Positions 37,401 through 52,726 are shown, counted from the first letter of the stretch. The stretch: 64,000 bases of DNA from Procambarus clarkii (GCF_040958095.1 NC_091216.1:6348069-6412068); one strand, 5' to 3'. Numbers and translations are program-made. Notes: a model not told the origin generated them from the sequence alone.

Positions 37401-40400
37401 TACCAGCAACACAGGGAGACTGATGAGTATACCAGCATCACGGGGAGACTGATGAGTGTGCCAGCAACACGGGGAGACTGATGAGTATACCAGCATCACG
37501 GGGAGACTGATGAGTATGCCAGCATCACAGGGAGACTGATGAGTATGCCAGCATCACGGGGAGACTGATGAGTATGCCAGCATCACGGGGAGACTGATGA
37601 GTATACCAGCATCACGGGGAGACTGATGAGTGTGCCAGCATCACGGGGAGACTGATGAACCAGCATCACTGGGAGACTGATGAGTGTGCCAGCATCACGG
37701 GGAGACTGATGATTATACCAGCATCACGGGGAGACTGATGAGTATACCAGCAACACAGGGAGACTGATGAGTATGCCAGCATCATGGGGAGACTGATGAG
37801 TATACCAGCAACACAGGGAGACTGATGAGTATACCAGCATCACGGGGAGACTGATGCGTGTGCTAGCATCACGGGGAGACTGATGAGTATACCAGCATCC
37901 CAGGGAGACTGATGAGTATACCAGCATCACGGGAAGACTGATGAGTATACCAGCATTAATGGGAGACTGATGAGTATGCCAGCATCACAGGGAGACTGAT
38001 GAGTATGCCAGCATCACAGGGAGACTGATGAGTATGCCAGCATCACAGAGAGACTGATGAGTATACCAGCATTAAAGGGAGACTGATGAGTATACCAGCA
38101 TTAAAGGGAGACTGATGAGTATACCAGCATTAAAGGGAGACTGATGAGTATGCCAGCATCACAGGGAGACTGATGAGTATACCAGCATCACGGGGAGACT
38201 GATGATTATACCAGCATCACGGGGAGACTGATGAGTATACCAGCAACACAGGGAGACTGATGAGTATACCAGCATCACGGGGAGACTGGTGAGTGTGCCA
38301 GCATCACGGGGAGACTGATGAGTATAACAGCATCACGGGGAGACTGATGAGTATACCAGCATCACGGGGAGACTGATGAGTGTGCCAGCTTCCAGGGGAG
38401 ACTGATGAGTATACCAGCATCACGGGGAGACTGATGAGTATACCAGCATCACGGGGAGACTGATGAGTATACCAGCAACACAGGGAGACTGATGAGTATA
38501 CCAGCATCCCGGGGAGACTGATGAGTGTGCCAGCAACACGGGGAGACTGATGAGTATACCAGCATCACGGGGAGACTGATGAGTATACCAGCAACACAGG
38601 GAGACTGATGAGTATACCAGCATCACGGGGAGACTGATGAGTGTGCCAGCAACACGGGGAGACTGATGAGTATACCAGCATCACGGGGAGACTGATGAGT
38701 ATACCAGCAACACAGGGAGACTGATGAGTATACCAGCATCACGGGGAGACTGATGAGTGTGCCAGCATCACGGGGAGACTGATGAGTATACCAGCATCAC
38801 GGGGAGACTGATGAGTATACCAGCATTAAAGGGAGACTGATGAGTATACCAGCATTAAAGGGAGACTGATGAGTATACCAGCATTAAAGGGAGACTGATG
38901 AGTATACCAGCATTAAAGGGAGACTGATGAGTATACCAGCATTAAAGGGAGACTGATGAGTATACCAGCATTAAAGGGAGACTGATGAGTATGCCAGCAT
39001 CACAGGGAGACTGATGAGTATGCCAGCATCACAGGGAGACTGATGAGTATACCAGCATTAAAGGGAGACTGATGAGTATACCAGCATTAAAGGGAGACTG
39101 ATGAGTATACCAGCATTAAAGGGAGACTGATGAGTATGCCAGCATCACAGGGAGACTGATGAGTATGCCAGCATCACAGGGAGACTGATGAGTATACCAG
39201 CATTAAAGGGAGACTGATGAGTATGCCAGCATCACGGGGAGACTGATGAGTATACCAGCATCACGGGGAGACTGATGAGTATGCCAGCATTAAAGAGAGA
39301 CTGATGAGTATGCCAGCATCACAGGGAGACTGATGAGTATACCAGCAACACAGGGAGACTGATGAGTATACCAGCATTAAAGGGAGACTGATGAGTATGC
39401 CAGCATCACAGGGAGACTGATGAGTATGCCAGCATCACAGGAAGACTGATGAGTATATCAGCATCACGGGGAGACTGATGAGTATTCCAGCATCACGGGG
39501 AGACTGATGAGTATGCCAGCATCACGGGGAGACTGATGAGTATGCCAGCATCACAGGGAGACTGATGAGTATACCAGCATCACGGGGAGACTGATGAGTA
39601 TACCAGCATCACGGGGAGACTGATGAGTATGCCAGCATCACGGGGAGACTGATGAGTATGCCAGCATCACAGGGAGACTGATGAGTATGCCAGCATCACG
39701 GGGAGACTGATGAGTATGCCAGCATCACGGGGAGACTGATGAGTATGCCAGCATCACAGGGAGACTGATGAGTATGCCAGCATCACAGGGAGACTGATGA
39801 GTATGCCAGCATCACGGGGAGACTGATGAGTATGCCAGCATCACAGGGAGACTGATGAGTATGCCAGCATCACGGGGAGACTGATGAGTGTGCCAGCATC
39901 ACGGGGAGACTGATGAGTATACCAGCAACACAGGGAGACTGATGAGTATACCAGCATCACGGGGAGACTGATGAGTATACCAGCATCACGGAGAGACTGA
40001 TGAGTATACCAGCATTAAAGGGAGACTGATGAGTATACCAGCATTAAAGGGAGACTGATAAGTATACCAGCATTAAAGGGAGACTGATGAGTATGCCAGC
40101 ATCACAGGGAAACTGATGACTATACCAGCATTAAAGGGAGACTGATGAGTATACCAGCATTAAAGGGAGACTGATGAGTATACCAGCATCACAGGGAGAC
40201 TGATGAGTATACCAGCATCACAGGGAGACTGATGAGTGTGCCAGCAACACGGGGAGACTGATAAGTATTCCAGCATCACGGGGAGACTGATGAGTATACC
40301 AGCATCACGGGGAGACTGATGAGTATACCAGCATTAAAGGGAGACTGATGAGTATACCAGCATTAAAGGGAGACTGATGAGTATACCAGCATTAAAGGGA

Positions 40401-43400
40401 GACTGATGAGTATGCCAGGATCACAGGGAGACTGATGAGTATACCAGCATCACGGGGAGACTGATGAGTATACCAGCATCACGGGGAGACTGATGAGTAT
40501 ACCAGCATCACGGGGAGACTGATGAGTATACCAGCATCACGGGGAGACTGATGAGTATGTCAGCATCACGGGGAGACTGATGAGTATGCCAGCATCACAG
40601 GGAGACTGATGAGTATACCATCATTAAAGGGAGACTGATGAGTATACCAGCATCACGGGGAGACTGATGAGTATGCCAGCATCACAGGGAGACTGATGAG
40701 TATACCAGCATTAAAGGGAGACTGATGAGTATACCAGCATTAAAGGGAGACTGATGAGTATACCAGCATTAAAGGGAGACTGATGAGTATGCCAGCATCA
40801 CGGGGAGACTGATGAGTATGCCAGCATCACAGGGAGACTGATGAGTATGCCAGCATCACGGGGAGACTGATGAGTATGCCAGCGTCACAGGGAGACTGAT
40901 GAGTATGCCAGCATCACAGGGAGACTGATGAGTATGCCAGGATCACAGGGAGACTGATGAGTATGCCAGGATCACAGGGAGACTGATGAGTATGCCAGCA
41001 TCACGGGGAGACTGATGAGTATGCCAGCCTTACTGAGAGACTGATGAGTATGCCAGCATCACGGGGAGACTGATGAGTATACCAGCATCACAGGGAGACT
41101 GATGAGTATGCCAGCATCACAGGGAGACTGATGAGTATGCCAGCATCACAGGGAGACTGATGAGTATGCCAGCATCACAGGGAGACTGATGAGTATGCCA
41201 GGATCACAGGGAGACTGATGAGTATGCCAGCCTTACTGGGAGACTGATGAGTATGCCAGCATCACGGGGAGACTGATGAGTATACCAGCATCACGGGGAG
41301 ACTGATGAGTATGCCAGCATCACGGGGAGACAGATGAGTATGCCAGCATCACAGGGAGACTGATGAGTATACCAGCATCACGGGGAGACTGATGAGTATA
41401 CCAGCATCACGGGGAGACTGATGAGTATGCCCGCATCACGGGGAGACTGATGAGTATGCCAGCATCACAGGGAGACTGATGAGTATGCCAGCATCACGGG
41501 GAGACTGATGAGTATGCCAGCATCACAGGGAGACTGATGAGTATGCCAGCATCACGGGGAGACTGATGAGTATGCCAGCATCACGGGGAGACTGATGAGT
41601 ATGCCAGCATCACAGGGAGACTGATGAGTATGCCAGCATCACAGGGAGACTGATGAGTATGCCAGCATCACGGGGAGACTGATGAGTATGCCAGCATCAC
41701 AGGGAGACTGATGAGTATGCCAGCATCACGGGGAGACTGATGAGTGTGCCAGCAACACGGGGAGACTGATGAGTATACCAGCAACACCGGGAGACTGATG
41801 AGTATACCAGCATCACGGGGAGACTGATTAGTATACCAGCATCACGGGGAGACTGATGAGTATACCAGCATTAAAGGGAGACTGATGAGTATACCAGCAT
41901 TAAAGGGAGACTGATGAGTATACCAGCATTAAAGGGAGACTGATGAGTATGCCAGCATCATAGGGAGACTGATGAGTATACCAGCATTAAAGGGAGACTG
42001 ATGAGTATACCAGCATTAAAGGGAGACTGATGAGTATACCAGCATCACAGGGAGACTGATGAGTATACCAGAACCACAGGGAGACTGATGAGTGTGCCAG
42101 CAACACGGGGAGACTGATGAGTATACCAGCATCACGGGGAGACTGATGAGTATACCAGCATCACGGGGAGACTGATGAGTATACCAGCATTAAAGGGAGA
42201 CTGATGAGTATACCAGCATTAAAGGGAGACTGATGAGTATACCAGCATTAAAGGGAGACTGATGAGTATGCCAGCATCACAGGGAGACTGATGAGTATAC
42301 CAGCATCACGGGGAGACTGATGAGTATACCAGCATCACGGGGAGACTGATGAGTATACCAGCAACACAGGGAGACTGATGAGTATACCAGCATCACGGGG
42401 AGACTGATGAGTGTGCCAGCAACACGGGGAGACTGATGAGTATACCAGCATCACGGGGAGACTGATGAGTATACCAGCAACACAGGGAGACTGATGAGTA
42501 TACCAGCATCACGGGGAGACTGATGAGTGTGCCAGCATCACGGGGAGACTGATGAGTATACCAGCATCACGGGGAGACTGATGAGTATACCAGCATTAAA
42601 GGGAGACTGATGAGTATACCAGCATTAAAGGGAGACTGATGAGTATACCAGCATTAAAGGGAGACTGATGAGTATACCAGCATTAAAGGGAGACTGATGA
42701 GTATACCAGCATTAAAGGGAGACTGATGAGTATGCCAGCATCACAGGGAGACTGATGAGTATGCCAGCATCACAGGGAGACTGATGAGTATACCAGCATT
42801 AAAGGGAGACTGATGAGTATACCAGCATTAAAGGGAGACTGATGAGTATACCAGCATTAAAGGGAGACTGATGAGTATGCCAGCATCACAGGGAAACTGA
42901 TGAGTATGCCAGCATCACAGGGAGACTGATGAGTATACCAGCATTAAAGGGAGACTGATGAGTATGCCAGCATCACGGGGAGACTGATGAGTATACCAGC
43001 ATCACGGGGAGACTGATGAGTATGCCAGCATTAAAGGGAGACTGATGAGTATGCCAGCATCACAGGGAGACTGATGAGTATACCAGCAACACAGGGAGAC
43101 TGATGAGTATACCAGCATTAAAGGGAGACTGATGAGTATGCAGCATCACAGGGAGACTGATGAGTATGCCAGCATCACAGGAAGACTGATGAGTATATCA
43201 GCATCACGGGGAGACTGATGAGTATTCCAGCATCACGGGGAGACTGATGAGTATGCCAGCATCACGGGGAGACTGATGAGTATGCCAGCATCACAGGGAG
43301 ACTGATGAGTATACCAGCATCACGGGGAGACTGATGAGTATACCAGCATCACGGGGAGACTGATGAGTATGCCAGCATCACGGGGAGACTGATGAGTATG

Positions 43401-46400
43401 CCAGCATCACAGGGAGACTGATGAGTATGCCAGCATCACGGGGAGACTGATGAGTATGCCAGCATCACGGGGAGACTGATGAGTATGCCAGCATCACAGG
43501 GAGACTGATGAGTATGCCAGCATCACAGGGAGACTGATGAGTATGCCAGCATCACGGGGAGACTGATGAGTATGCCAGCATCACAGGGAGACTGATGAGT
43601 ATGCCAGCATCACGGGGAGACTGATGAGTGTGCCAGCATCACGGGGAGACTGATGAGTATACCAGCAACACAGGGAGACTAATGAGTATACCAGCATCAC
43701 GGGGAGACTGATGAGTATACCAGCATCACGGAGAGACTGATGAGTATACCAGCATTAAAGGGAGACTGATGAGTATACCAGCATTAAAGGGAGACTGATA
43801 AGTATACCAGCATTAAAGGGAGACTGATGAGTATGCCAGCATCACAGGGAAACTGATGACTATACCAGCATTAAAGGGAGACTGATGAGTATACCAGCAT
43901 TAAAGGGAGACTGATGAGTATACCAGCATCACAGGGAGACTGATGAGTATACCAGCATCACAGGGAGACTGATGAGTGTGCCAGCAACACGGGGAGACTG
44001 ATAAGTATTCCAGCATCACGGGGAGACTGATGAGTATACCAGCATCACGGGGAGACTGATGAGTATACCAGCATTAAAGGGAGACTGATGAGTATACCAG
44101 CATTAATGGGAGACTGATGAGTATACCAGCATTAAAGGGAGACTGATGAGTATGCCAGGATCACAGGGAGACTGATGAGTATACCAGCATCACGGGGAGA
44201 CTGATGAGTATACCAGCATCACGGGGAGACTGATGAGTATACCAGCATCACGGGGAGACTGATGAGTATACCAGCATCACGGGGAGACTGATGAGTATGT
44301 CAGCATCACGGGGAGACTGATGAGTATGCCAGCATCACAGGGAGACTGATGAGTATACCATCATTAAAGGGAGACTGATGAGTATACCAGCATTAAAGGG
44401 AGACTGATGAGTATACCATCATTAAAGGGAGATTGATGAGTATGCCAGCATCACGGGGAGACTGATGAGTATGCCAGCATCACAGGGAGACTGATGAGTA
44501 TACCAGCATTAAAGGGAGACTGATGAGTATACCAGCATTAAAGGGAGACTGATGAGTATACCAGCATTAAAGGGAGACTGATGAGTATGCCAGCATCACG
44601 GGGAGACTGATGAGTATGCCAGCATCACAGGGAGACTGATGAGTATGCCAGCATCACGGGGAGACTGATGAGTATGCCAGCGTCACAGGGAGACTGATGA
44701 GTATGCCAGCATCACAGGGAGACTGATGAGTATGCCAGGATCACAGGGAGACTGATGAGTATGCCAGGATCACAGGGAGACTGATGAGTATGCCAGCATC
44801 ACGGGGAGACTGATGAGTATGCCAGCCTTACTGGGAGACTGATGAGTATGCCAGCATCACGGGGAGACTGATGAGTATACCAGCATCACAGGGAGACTAA
44901 TGAGTATGCCAGCATCACAGGGAGACTGATGAGTATGCCAGCCTTACTGGGAGACTGATGAGTATGCCAGCATCACGGGGAGACTGATGAGTATACCAGC
45001 ATCACGGGGAGACTGATGAGTATGCCAGCATCACGGGGAGACTGATGAGTATGCCAGCATCACAGGGAGACTGATGAGTATACCAGCATCACGGGGAGAC
45101 TGATGAGTATACCAGCATCACGGGGAGACTGATGAGTATGCCCGCATCACGGGGAGACTGATGAGTATGCCAGCATCACAGGGAGACTGATGAGTATGCC
45201 AGCATCACGGGGAGACTGATGAGTATGCCAGCATCACAGGGAGACTGATGAGTATGCCAGCATCACGGGGAGACTGATGAGTATGCCAGCATCACGGGGA
45301 GACTGATGAGTATGCCAGCATCACAGGGAGACTGATGAGTATGCCAGCATCACAGGGAGACTGATGAGTATGCCAGCATCACGGGGAGACTGATGAGTAT
45401 GCCAGCATCACAGGGAGACTGATGAGTATGCCAGCATCACGGGGAGACTGATGAGTGTGCCAGCATCACGGGGAGACTGATGAGTATACCAGTAACACAG
45501 GGAGACTGATGAGTATACCAGCATCACGGGGAGACTGATTAGTATACCAGCATCACGGGGAGACTGATGAGTATACCAGCATTAAAGGGAGACTGATGAG
45601 TATACCAGTAACACAGGGAGACTGATGAGTATACCAGCATCACGGGGAGACTGATTAGTATACCAGCATCACGGGGAGACTGATGAGTATACCAGCATTA
45701 AAGGGAGACTGATGAGTATACCAGCATTAAAGGGATACTGATGAGTATACCAGCATTAAAGGGAGACTGATGAGTATGCCAGCATCATAGGGAGACTGAT
45801 GAGTATACCAGCATTAAAGGGAGACTGATGAGTATACCAGCATTAAAGGGAGACTGATGAGTATACCAGCATCACAGGGAGACTGATGAGTATACCAGCA
45901 TCACAGGGAGACTGATGAGTGTGCCAGCAACACGGGGATACTGATGAGTATACCAGCATCACGGGGAGACTGATGAGTATACCAGCATCACGGGGAGACT
46001 GATGAGTATACCAGCATTAAAGGGAGACTGATGAGTATACCAGCATTAAAGGGAGTCTGATGAGTATACCAGCATTAAAGGGAGACTGATGAGTATGCCA
46101 GCATCACAGGGAGACTGATGAGTATACCAGCATCACGGGGAGACTGATGAGTATACCAGCATCACGGGGAGACTGATGAGTATACCAGCATCACGGGGAG
46201 ACTGATGAGTATACCAGCATCACGGGGAGACTGATGAGTATGTCAGCATCACGGGGAGACTGATGAGTATGCCAGCATCACAGGGAGACTGATGAGTATA
46301 CCAGCATTAAAGGGAGACTGATGAGTATACCAGCATTAAAGGGAGACTGATGAGTATACCAGCATTAAAGGGAGATTGATGAGTATGCCAGCATCACGGG

Positions 46401-49400
46401 GAGACTGATGAGTATGCCAGCATCACAGGGAGTCTGATGAGTATACCAGCATTAAAGGGAGACTGATGAGTATACCAGCATTAAAGGGAGACTGATGAGT
46501 ATACCAGCATTAAAGGGAGACTGATGAGTATGCCAGGATCACAGGGAGACTGATGAGTATGCCAGCATCACAGGGAGACTGATGAGTATACCAGCATCAC
46601 AGGGAGACTGATGAGTATGCCAGGATCACAGGGAGACTGATGAGTAGGCCAGCCTTACTGGGAGACTGATGAGTATGCCAGCATCACGGGGAGACTGATG
46701 AGTATGCCAGCATCACAGGGAGACTGATGAGTATGCCAGCATCACGGGGAGACTGATGAGTATGCCAGCATCACGGGGAGACTGATGAGTATGCCAGCAT
46801 CACAGGGAGACTGATGAGTATGCCAGCATCACAGGGAGACTGATGAGTATGCCAGCATCACGGGGAGACTGATGAGTATGCCAGCATCACAGGGAGACTG
46901 ATGAGTATGCCAGCATCACGGGGAGACTGATGAGTGTGCCAGCATCACGGGGAGACTGATGAGTATACCAGCAACACAGGGAGACTGATGAGTATACCAG
47001 CATCACGGGGAGACTGATGAGTATACCAGCATCACGGAGAGACTGACGAGTATACCAGCATTAAAGGGAGACTGATGAGTATACCAGCATTAAAGGGAGA
47101 CTGATAAGTATACCAGCATTAAAGGGAGACTGATGAGTATGCCAGCATCACAGGGAAACTGATGACTATACCAGCATTAAAGGGAGACTGATGAGTATAC
47201 CAGCATTAAAGGGAGACTGATGAGTATACCAGCATCACAGGGAGACTGATGAGTATACCAGCATCACAGGGAGACTGATGAGTGTGCCAGCAACACGGGG
47301 AGACTGATAAGTATACCAGCATCACGGGGAGACTGATGAGTATACCAGCATCACGGGGAGACTGATGAGTATACCAGCATTAAAGGGAGACTGATGAGTA
47401 TACCAGCATTAAAGGGAGACTGATGAGTATACCAGCATTAAAGGGAGACTGATGAGTATGCCAGGATCACAGGGAGACTGATGAGTATACCAGCATCACG
47501 GGGAGACTGATGAGTATACCAGCATCACGGGGAGACTGATGAGTATACCAACATCACGGGGAGGCTGATGAGTATACCAGCATCACGGGGAGACTGATGA
47601 GTATGTCAGCATCACGGGGAGACTGATGAGTATGCCAGCATCACAGGGAGACTGATGAGTATACCAGCATTAAAGGGAGACTGATGAGTATACCAGCATT
47701 AAAGGGAGACTGATGAGTATACCAGCATTAAAGGGAGATTGATGAGTATGCCAGCATCACGGGGAGACTGATGAGTATGCCAGCATCACAGGGAGACTGA
47801 TGAGTATACCAGCATTAAAGGGAGACTGATGAGTATACCAGCATTAAAGGGAGACTGATGAGTATACCAGCATTAAAGGGAGACTGATGAGTATGCCAGC
47901 ATCACGGGGAGACTGATGAGTATGCCAGCATCACAGGGAGACTGATGAGTATGCCAGCATCACGGGGACACTGATGAGTATGCCAGCGTCACAGGGAGAC
48001 TGATGAGTATGCCAGCATCACAGGGAGACTGATGAGTATGCCAGGATCACAGGGAGACTGATGAGTATGCCAGGATCACAGGGAGACTGATGAGTATGCC
48101 AGCATCACAGGGAGACTGATGAGTATGCCAGCCTTACTGGGAGACTGATGAGTATGCCAGCATCACGGGGAGACTGATGAGTATACCAGCATCACAGGGA
48201 GCTGATGAGTATGCCAGCATCACAGGGAGACTGATGAGTATGCCAGCATCACAGGGAGACTGATGAGTATGCCAGCATCACAAGGAGACTGATGAGTATG
48301 CCAGGATCACAGGGAGACTGATGAGTATGCCAGCCTTACTGGGAGACTGATGAGTATGCCAGCATCACGGGGAGACTGATGAGTATACCAGCATCACGGG
48401 GAGACTGATGAGTATGCCAGCATCACGGGGAGACTGATGAGTATGCCAGCATCACAGGGAAACTGATGAGTATACCAGCATCACGGGGAGACTGATGAGT
48501 ATACCAGCATCACGGGGAGACTGATGAGTATGCCCGCATCACGGGGAGACTGATGAGTATGCCAGCATCACAGGGAGACTGATGAGTATGCCAGCATCAC
48601 GGGGAGACTGATGAGTATGCCAGCATCACAGGGAGACTGATGAGTATGCCAGCATCACGGGGAGACTGATGAGTATGCCAGCATCACGGGGACACTGATG
48701 AGTATGCCAGCATCACAGGGAGACTGATGAGTATGCCAGCATCACAGGGAGACTGATGAGTATGCCAGCATCACGGGGAGACTGATGAGTATGCCAGCAT
48801 CACAGGGAGACTGATGAGTATGCCAGCATCACGGGGAGACTGATGAGTGTGCCAGCATCACGGGGAGACTGATGAGTATACCAGCAACACAGGGAGACTG
48901 ATGAGTATACCAGCATCACGGGGAGACTGATTAGTATACCAGCATCACGGGGAGACTGATGAGTATACCAGCATTAAAGGGAGACTGATGAGTATACCAG
49001 CATTAAAGGGAGACTGATGAGTATACCAGCATTAAAGGGAGACTGATGAGTATGCCAGCATCATAGGGAGACTGATGAGTATACCAGCATTAAAGGGAGA
49101 CTGATGAGTATACCAGCATTAAAGGGAGACTGATGAGTATACCAGCATCACAGGGAGACTGATGAGTATACCAGCATCACAGGGAGACTGATGAGTGTGC
49201 CAGCAACGCGGGGAGACTGATGAGTATACCAGCATCACGGGGAGACTGATGAGTATACCAGCATCACGGGGAGACTGATGAGTATACCAGCATTAAAGGG
49301 AGACTGATGAGTATACCAGCATTAAAGGGAGACTGATGAGTATACCAGCATTAAAGGGAGACTGATGAGTATGCCAGCATCACAGGGAGACTGATGAGTA

Positions 49401-50530
49401 TACCAGCTTCACGGGGAGACTGATGAGTATACCAGCATCACGGGGAGACTGATGAGTATACCAGCATCACGGGGAGACTGATGAGTATACCAGCATCACG
49501 GGGAGACTGATGAGTATGTCAGCATCACGGGGAGACTGATGAGTATGCCAGCATCACAGGGAGACTGATGAGTATACCAGCATTAAAGGGAGACTGATGA
49601 GTATACCAGCATTAAAGGGAGACTGATGAGTATACCAGCATTAAAGGGAGATTGATGAGTATGCCAGCATCACGGGGAGACTGATGAGTATGCCAGCATC
49701 ACAGGGAGACTGATGAGTATACCAGCATTAAAGGGAGACTGATGAGTATACCAGCATTAAAGAGAGACTGATGAGTATACCAGCATTAAAGGGAGACTGA
49801 TGAGTATGCCAGCATCACTAGGAGACTGATGAGTATGCCAGCATCACAGGGAGACTGATGAGTATGCCAGCATCACGGGGAGACTGATGAGTATGCCAGC
49901 ATCACAGGGAGACTGATTAGTATGCCAGCATCACAGGGAGACTGATGAGTATGCCAGGATCACAGGGAGACTGATGAGTATGCCAGGATCACAGGGAGAC
50001 TGATGAGTATGCCAGCATCACAGGGAGACTGATGAGTATACCAGCATCACAGGGAGACTGATGAGTATGCCAGCATCACAGGGAGACTGATGAGTATGCC
50101 AGCATCACAGGGAGACTGATGAGTATGCCAGCATCACAGGGAGACTGATGAGTATGCCAGGATCACAGGGAGACTGATGAGTATGCCAGCCTTACTGGGA
50201 GACTGATGAGTATGCCAGCATCACGGGGAGACTGATGAGTATGCCAGCATCACAGGGAGACTGATGAGTATGCCAGCATCACAGGGAGACTGATGAGTAT
50301 GCCAGGATCACAGGGAGACTGATGAGTATGCCAGGATCACAGGGAGACTGATGAGTATGCCAGCATCACAGGGAGACTGATGAGTATGCCAGGATCACAG
50401 GGAGACTGATGAGTATGCCAGCCTTACTGGGAGACTGATGAGTATGCCAGCATCACAGGGAGACTGATGAGTATGCCAGCATCACGGGGAGACTGATGAG
50501 TATGCCAGCATCACGGGGAGACTGATGAGT
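28440..50530. repeat. 29-bp satellite array, 22 kb (about 760 units)
   Basis: The unit GAGTATACCAGCATCACGGG plus GAGACTGAT totals 29 bp. Main variants are ATCACAGGG, ATTAAAGGG, AACACAGGG, ATTACTGGG, CTTACTGGG and GTGTGCC for GTATACC. The left edge is rich in ATTACTGGG units; ATTAAAGGG units occur in runs of three to six. Higher-order repeats are direct: CACAGCGAGACTGA recurs 1160 bp apart (31116, 32276; 40 units), and GATAAGTATACC occurs at 32695, 33681 and 36697 (34 and 104 units apart). CAGGAAGACTGATG recurs 3740 bp apart near 39440 and 43180, and GCGTCACAG lies near 40882, 44680 and 47986. The array ends abruptly at 50530. No gene or promoter is seen inside. Confidence 0.97.
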
Positions 50531-51195
50531 AATGATAAGTATGAATTGAAGATTGAAGTTCAAATGGCATGAGATGGAGGGAAAGTAGGAATATGTCAAG
50601 AAATGATGAATTCATTTGGAGTTAATCAGGATCAATGATGTTCACTAATTAAAAATCAATACTTAAAATTAATCTGATTAAACCTCTGAAAATCATTCAT
50701 TTCTTTCTTCATTCACTAAATTTTCAGGATCCAGTTAGGCTCTATATTAACTTACTCGTCAAAACAGGAATATAAATAGGCAATCCCTTTGAGCTGGTTG
50801 TGGGGGGTGCCACCTGGGCAGGGGTCAGTAATTTGATCTTGGATTCCTCTATATAGGCCTAACATGTATATATCTACACTGTCTGCCTGTCCCTAAGCTT
50901 AAGCTCTCGCAACATGTACAAGTAATCACAGATCTTACTAAATATCTGGTTATCAAGATCTCTTTATTTCGCTCCATCAGTAATCAATATCTAATATAGA
51001 TGACTAGAAACTGAATGACTGTAATAAATACCAATACCAGATTCCATACCTTTCATGTTCCGACATTAACCTTTCCTCGTCCTAATTACTTATAATTACT
51101 TCTTACAATTACTTTACAATACATTAAAGATACCATCCTTGACTACGGCTTGGACATACATAATCATACAAAAATGAAGCAGCTTCACTGAGTGA
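50531..51195. other. Unique-looking spacer
   Basis: AT-rich, no open frame of note. It contains a small dyad-like GGGGGGTGCCACC and no recognised element. It may be ordinary intergenic DNA. Confidence 0.5.
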
Positions 51196-51615
51196 TGAGT
51201 TGTTGGGTAAGGAGAGGTGAGGTTGTGTAGTGTGAGGGTAGCGGGAGGGAGAGGTGAGGTTGTGTAGTGTGAGGGTAGAGGGAGGGAGGGGTGAGGTTGT
51301 GTGGTGTGAGGGTAGAGGGAGGGAGAGGTGAGGTTGTGTAGAGTGAGGGTAGAGGGAGGGAGAGGTGAGGTTGTGCAGTGTGAGGGTAGAGGGAGGGAGA
51401 GGTGAGGTTGTGTAGTGTGAGGGTAGAGGGAGGGAGAGGTGAGGTTGTGTAGTGTGAGGGTAGAGGGAGGGAGAGGTGAGGTTGTGTAGTGTGAGGGTAG
51501 AGGGAGGGAGAGGTGAGGTTGTGTAGTGTGAGGGTAGAGGCAGGGAGAGGTGAGGTTGTGTGGTGTGAGGGTAGAGGCAGGGAGAGGTGAGGTTGTGTGG
51601 TGTGAGGGGTAGAGG
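51196..51615. repeat. 37-bp minisatellite
   Basis: About 11 copies of a 37-bp unit (GTGAGGGTAGAGGGAGGGAG plus AGGTGAGGTTGTGTAGT). The G-rich strand is the + strand. The minus-strand Pro/Ser/Leu/Thr/His frame across it is a repeat artefact. Confidence 0.92.
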
Positions 51616-51705
51616 GAGGGGAAGGGGGAGAGATGAGTGAGGGGAACAGAGAGAGAGAGAGGAGTGAGTGAGGGAGACGTATGGTGTGAGAGAGGAGTGA
51701 GTAAG

Positions 51706-52721
51706 TGTTACGAACCCGGATCCAGCGTCCGAGCACGGAGCAGTGACGACCGCGCCATCTGTGGGTCAGCTCCCGAAACCCCCACCAAATGGACGATGAC
51801 ACCTCGTGAGGACAAGGTGTACTGGCCACAAGGGCCAGTTTCTAGTCCTGTTCAGCGCTCAACACAGCCGCTGCTGACCTCTGGTGAGGTGGTGCTCAGA
51901 CACCAGCGCCATCTATGGAGTGGATAGGTGGGCGTTTGTGTCTGAGCCTGTAAGTGAGGTGCCTTAGTGTGTCCCAGTTATTGATGACGTGTCTGCTTAC
52001 AGAGTCGACCTGGGACTGCTGTGATGGAAGTTGAGTGAGTCTACCCGAGGCAGCCATCTCCATACCTTGTGCTTTGCTGCAGCAGCTGTGAAGTCGTCCC
52101 CCGGAAGAACACTGTGGTGTTACCCTGCCAGTGGAGTGGCAGTAGAAGGATTACCCGGGACCGACTGCTGGAGACGATTATCCACTGGGGTATTGAGGAC
52201 AGGAGAGTGATTTGTGGTATCACACGAGGCTCCTGTCTAGGGCGTTACCCTAATATCGCCCGTGGAGTGGCCTGACCAGCGTTGTTGGTCCGGAACCTGC
52301 CAGCAGACCTGCTGGATTTGTGGTTGACGGCCTCCACGGCGGTGCCCCCAGTAGAACTGTGTTTTGGCTGGCCTGTGTTTGGGGTAGACTCAGCTTGGTC
52401 GAAGGATTCGTCAAGAGACCACGAAAGCACCGAGGACTCAGCACCGAGAGAGTGGATCCAGAGTCTTCAGGAGAAGACAATTGTGTGAATAATTCCCCTG
52501 TATAGTGTTAATACCCCTTCCCCTGTGTACTCTTTTTATATATTATTTATTGGTGATGGTAATTATAGTCTTAAGTTCTTAACTTTCTTTCCCTTCCCCC
52601 TTTAAGTTTCTTGTGTCACGGATCACATCCCTTGAAAGCCACTACTGGCTTGGGGTCGGATACAACTTCCTCTAACAACATCAGAGTAAGAACCCCGTTG
52701 CGTCCCGAGAGGGCCGTAACA
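51706..52721. mobile_element. Solo LTR, 1016 bp, with 5-bp target duplication
   Basis: The sequence starts TGTTACGAACCCGG and ends GAGGGCCGTAACA: short inverted TGTTAC/GTAACA termini of LTR type. GTAAG flanks it directly on both sides (51701-51705 and 52722-52726), a 5-bp target duplication as made by Ty3/Gypsy-type integrases. The interior has no gag/pol. TTTTTATATATTATTTATTG near 52533 is a possible TATA or poly(A)-region element. It is best read as a solo LTR left by recombination between two LTRs. Superfamily by terminus and duplication length only. Confidence 0.85.
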
Positions 52722-52726
52722 GTAAG

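Noticed and set aside
28440-50530. CRISPR-like regular array
   Set aside because: Units are contiguous with no unique spacers, and the context is eukaryotic; it is a satellite.
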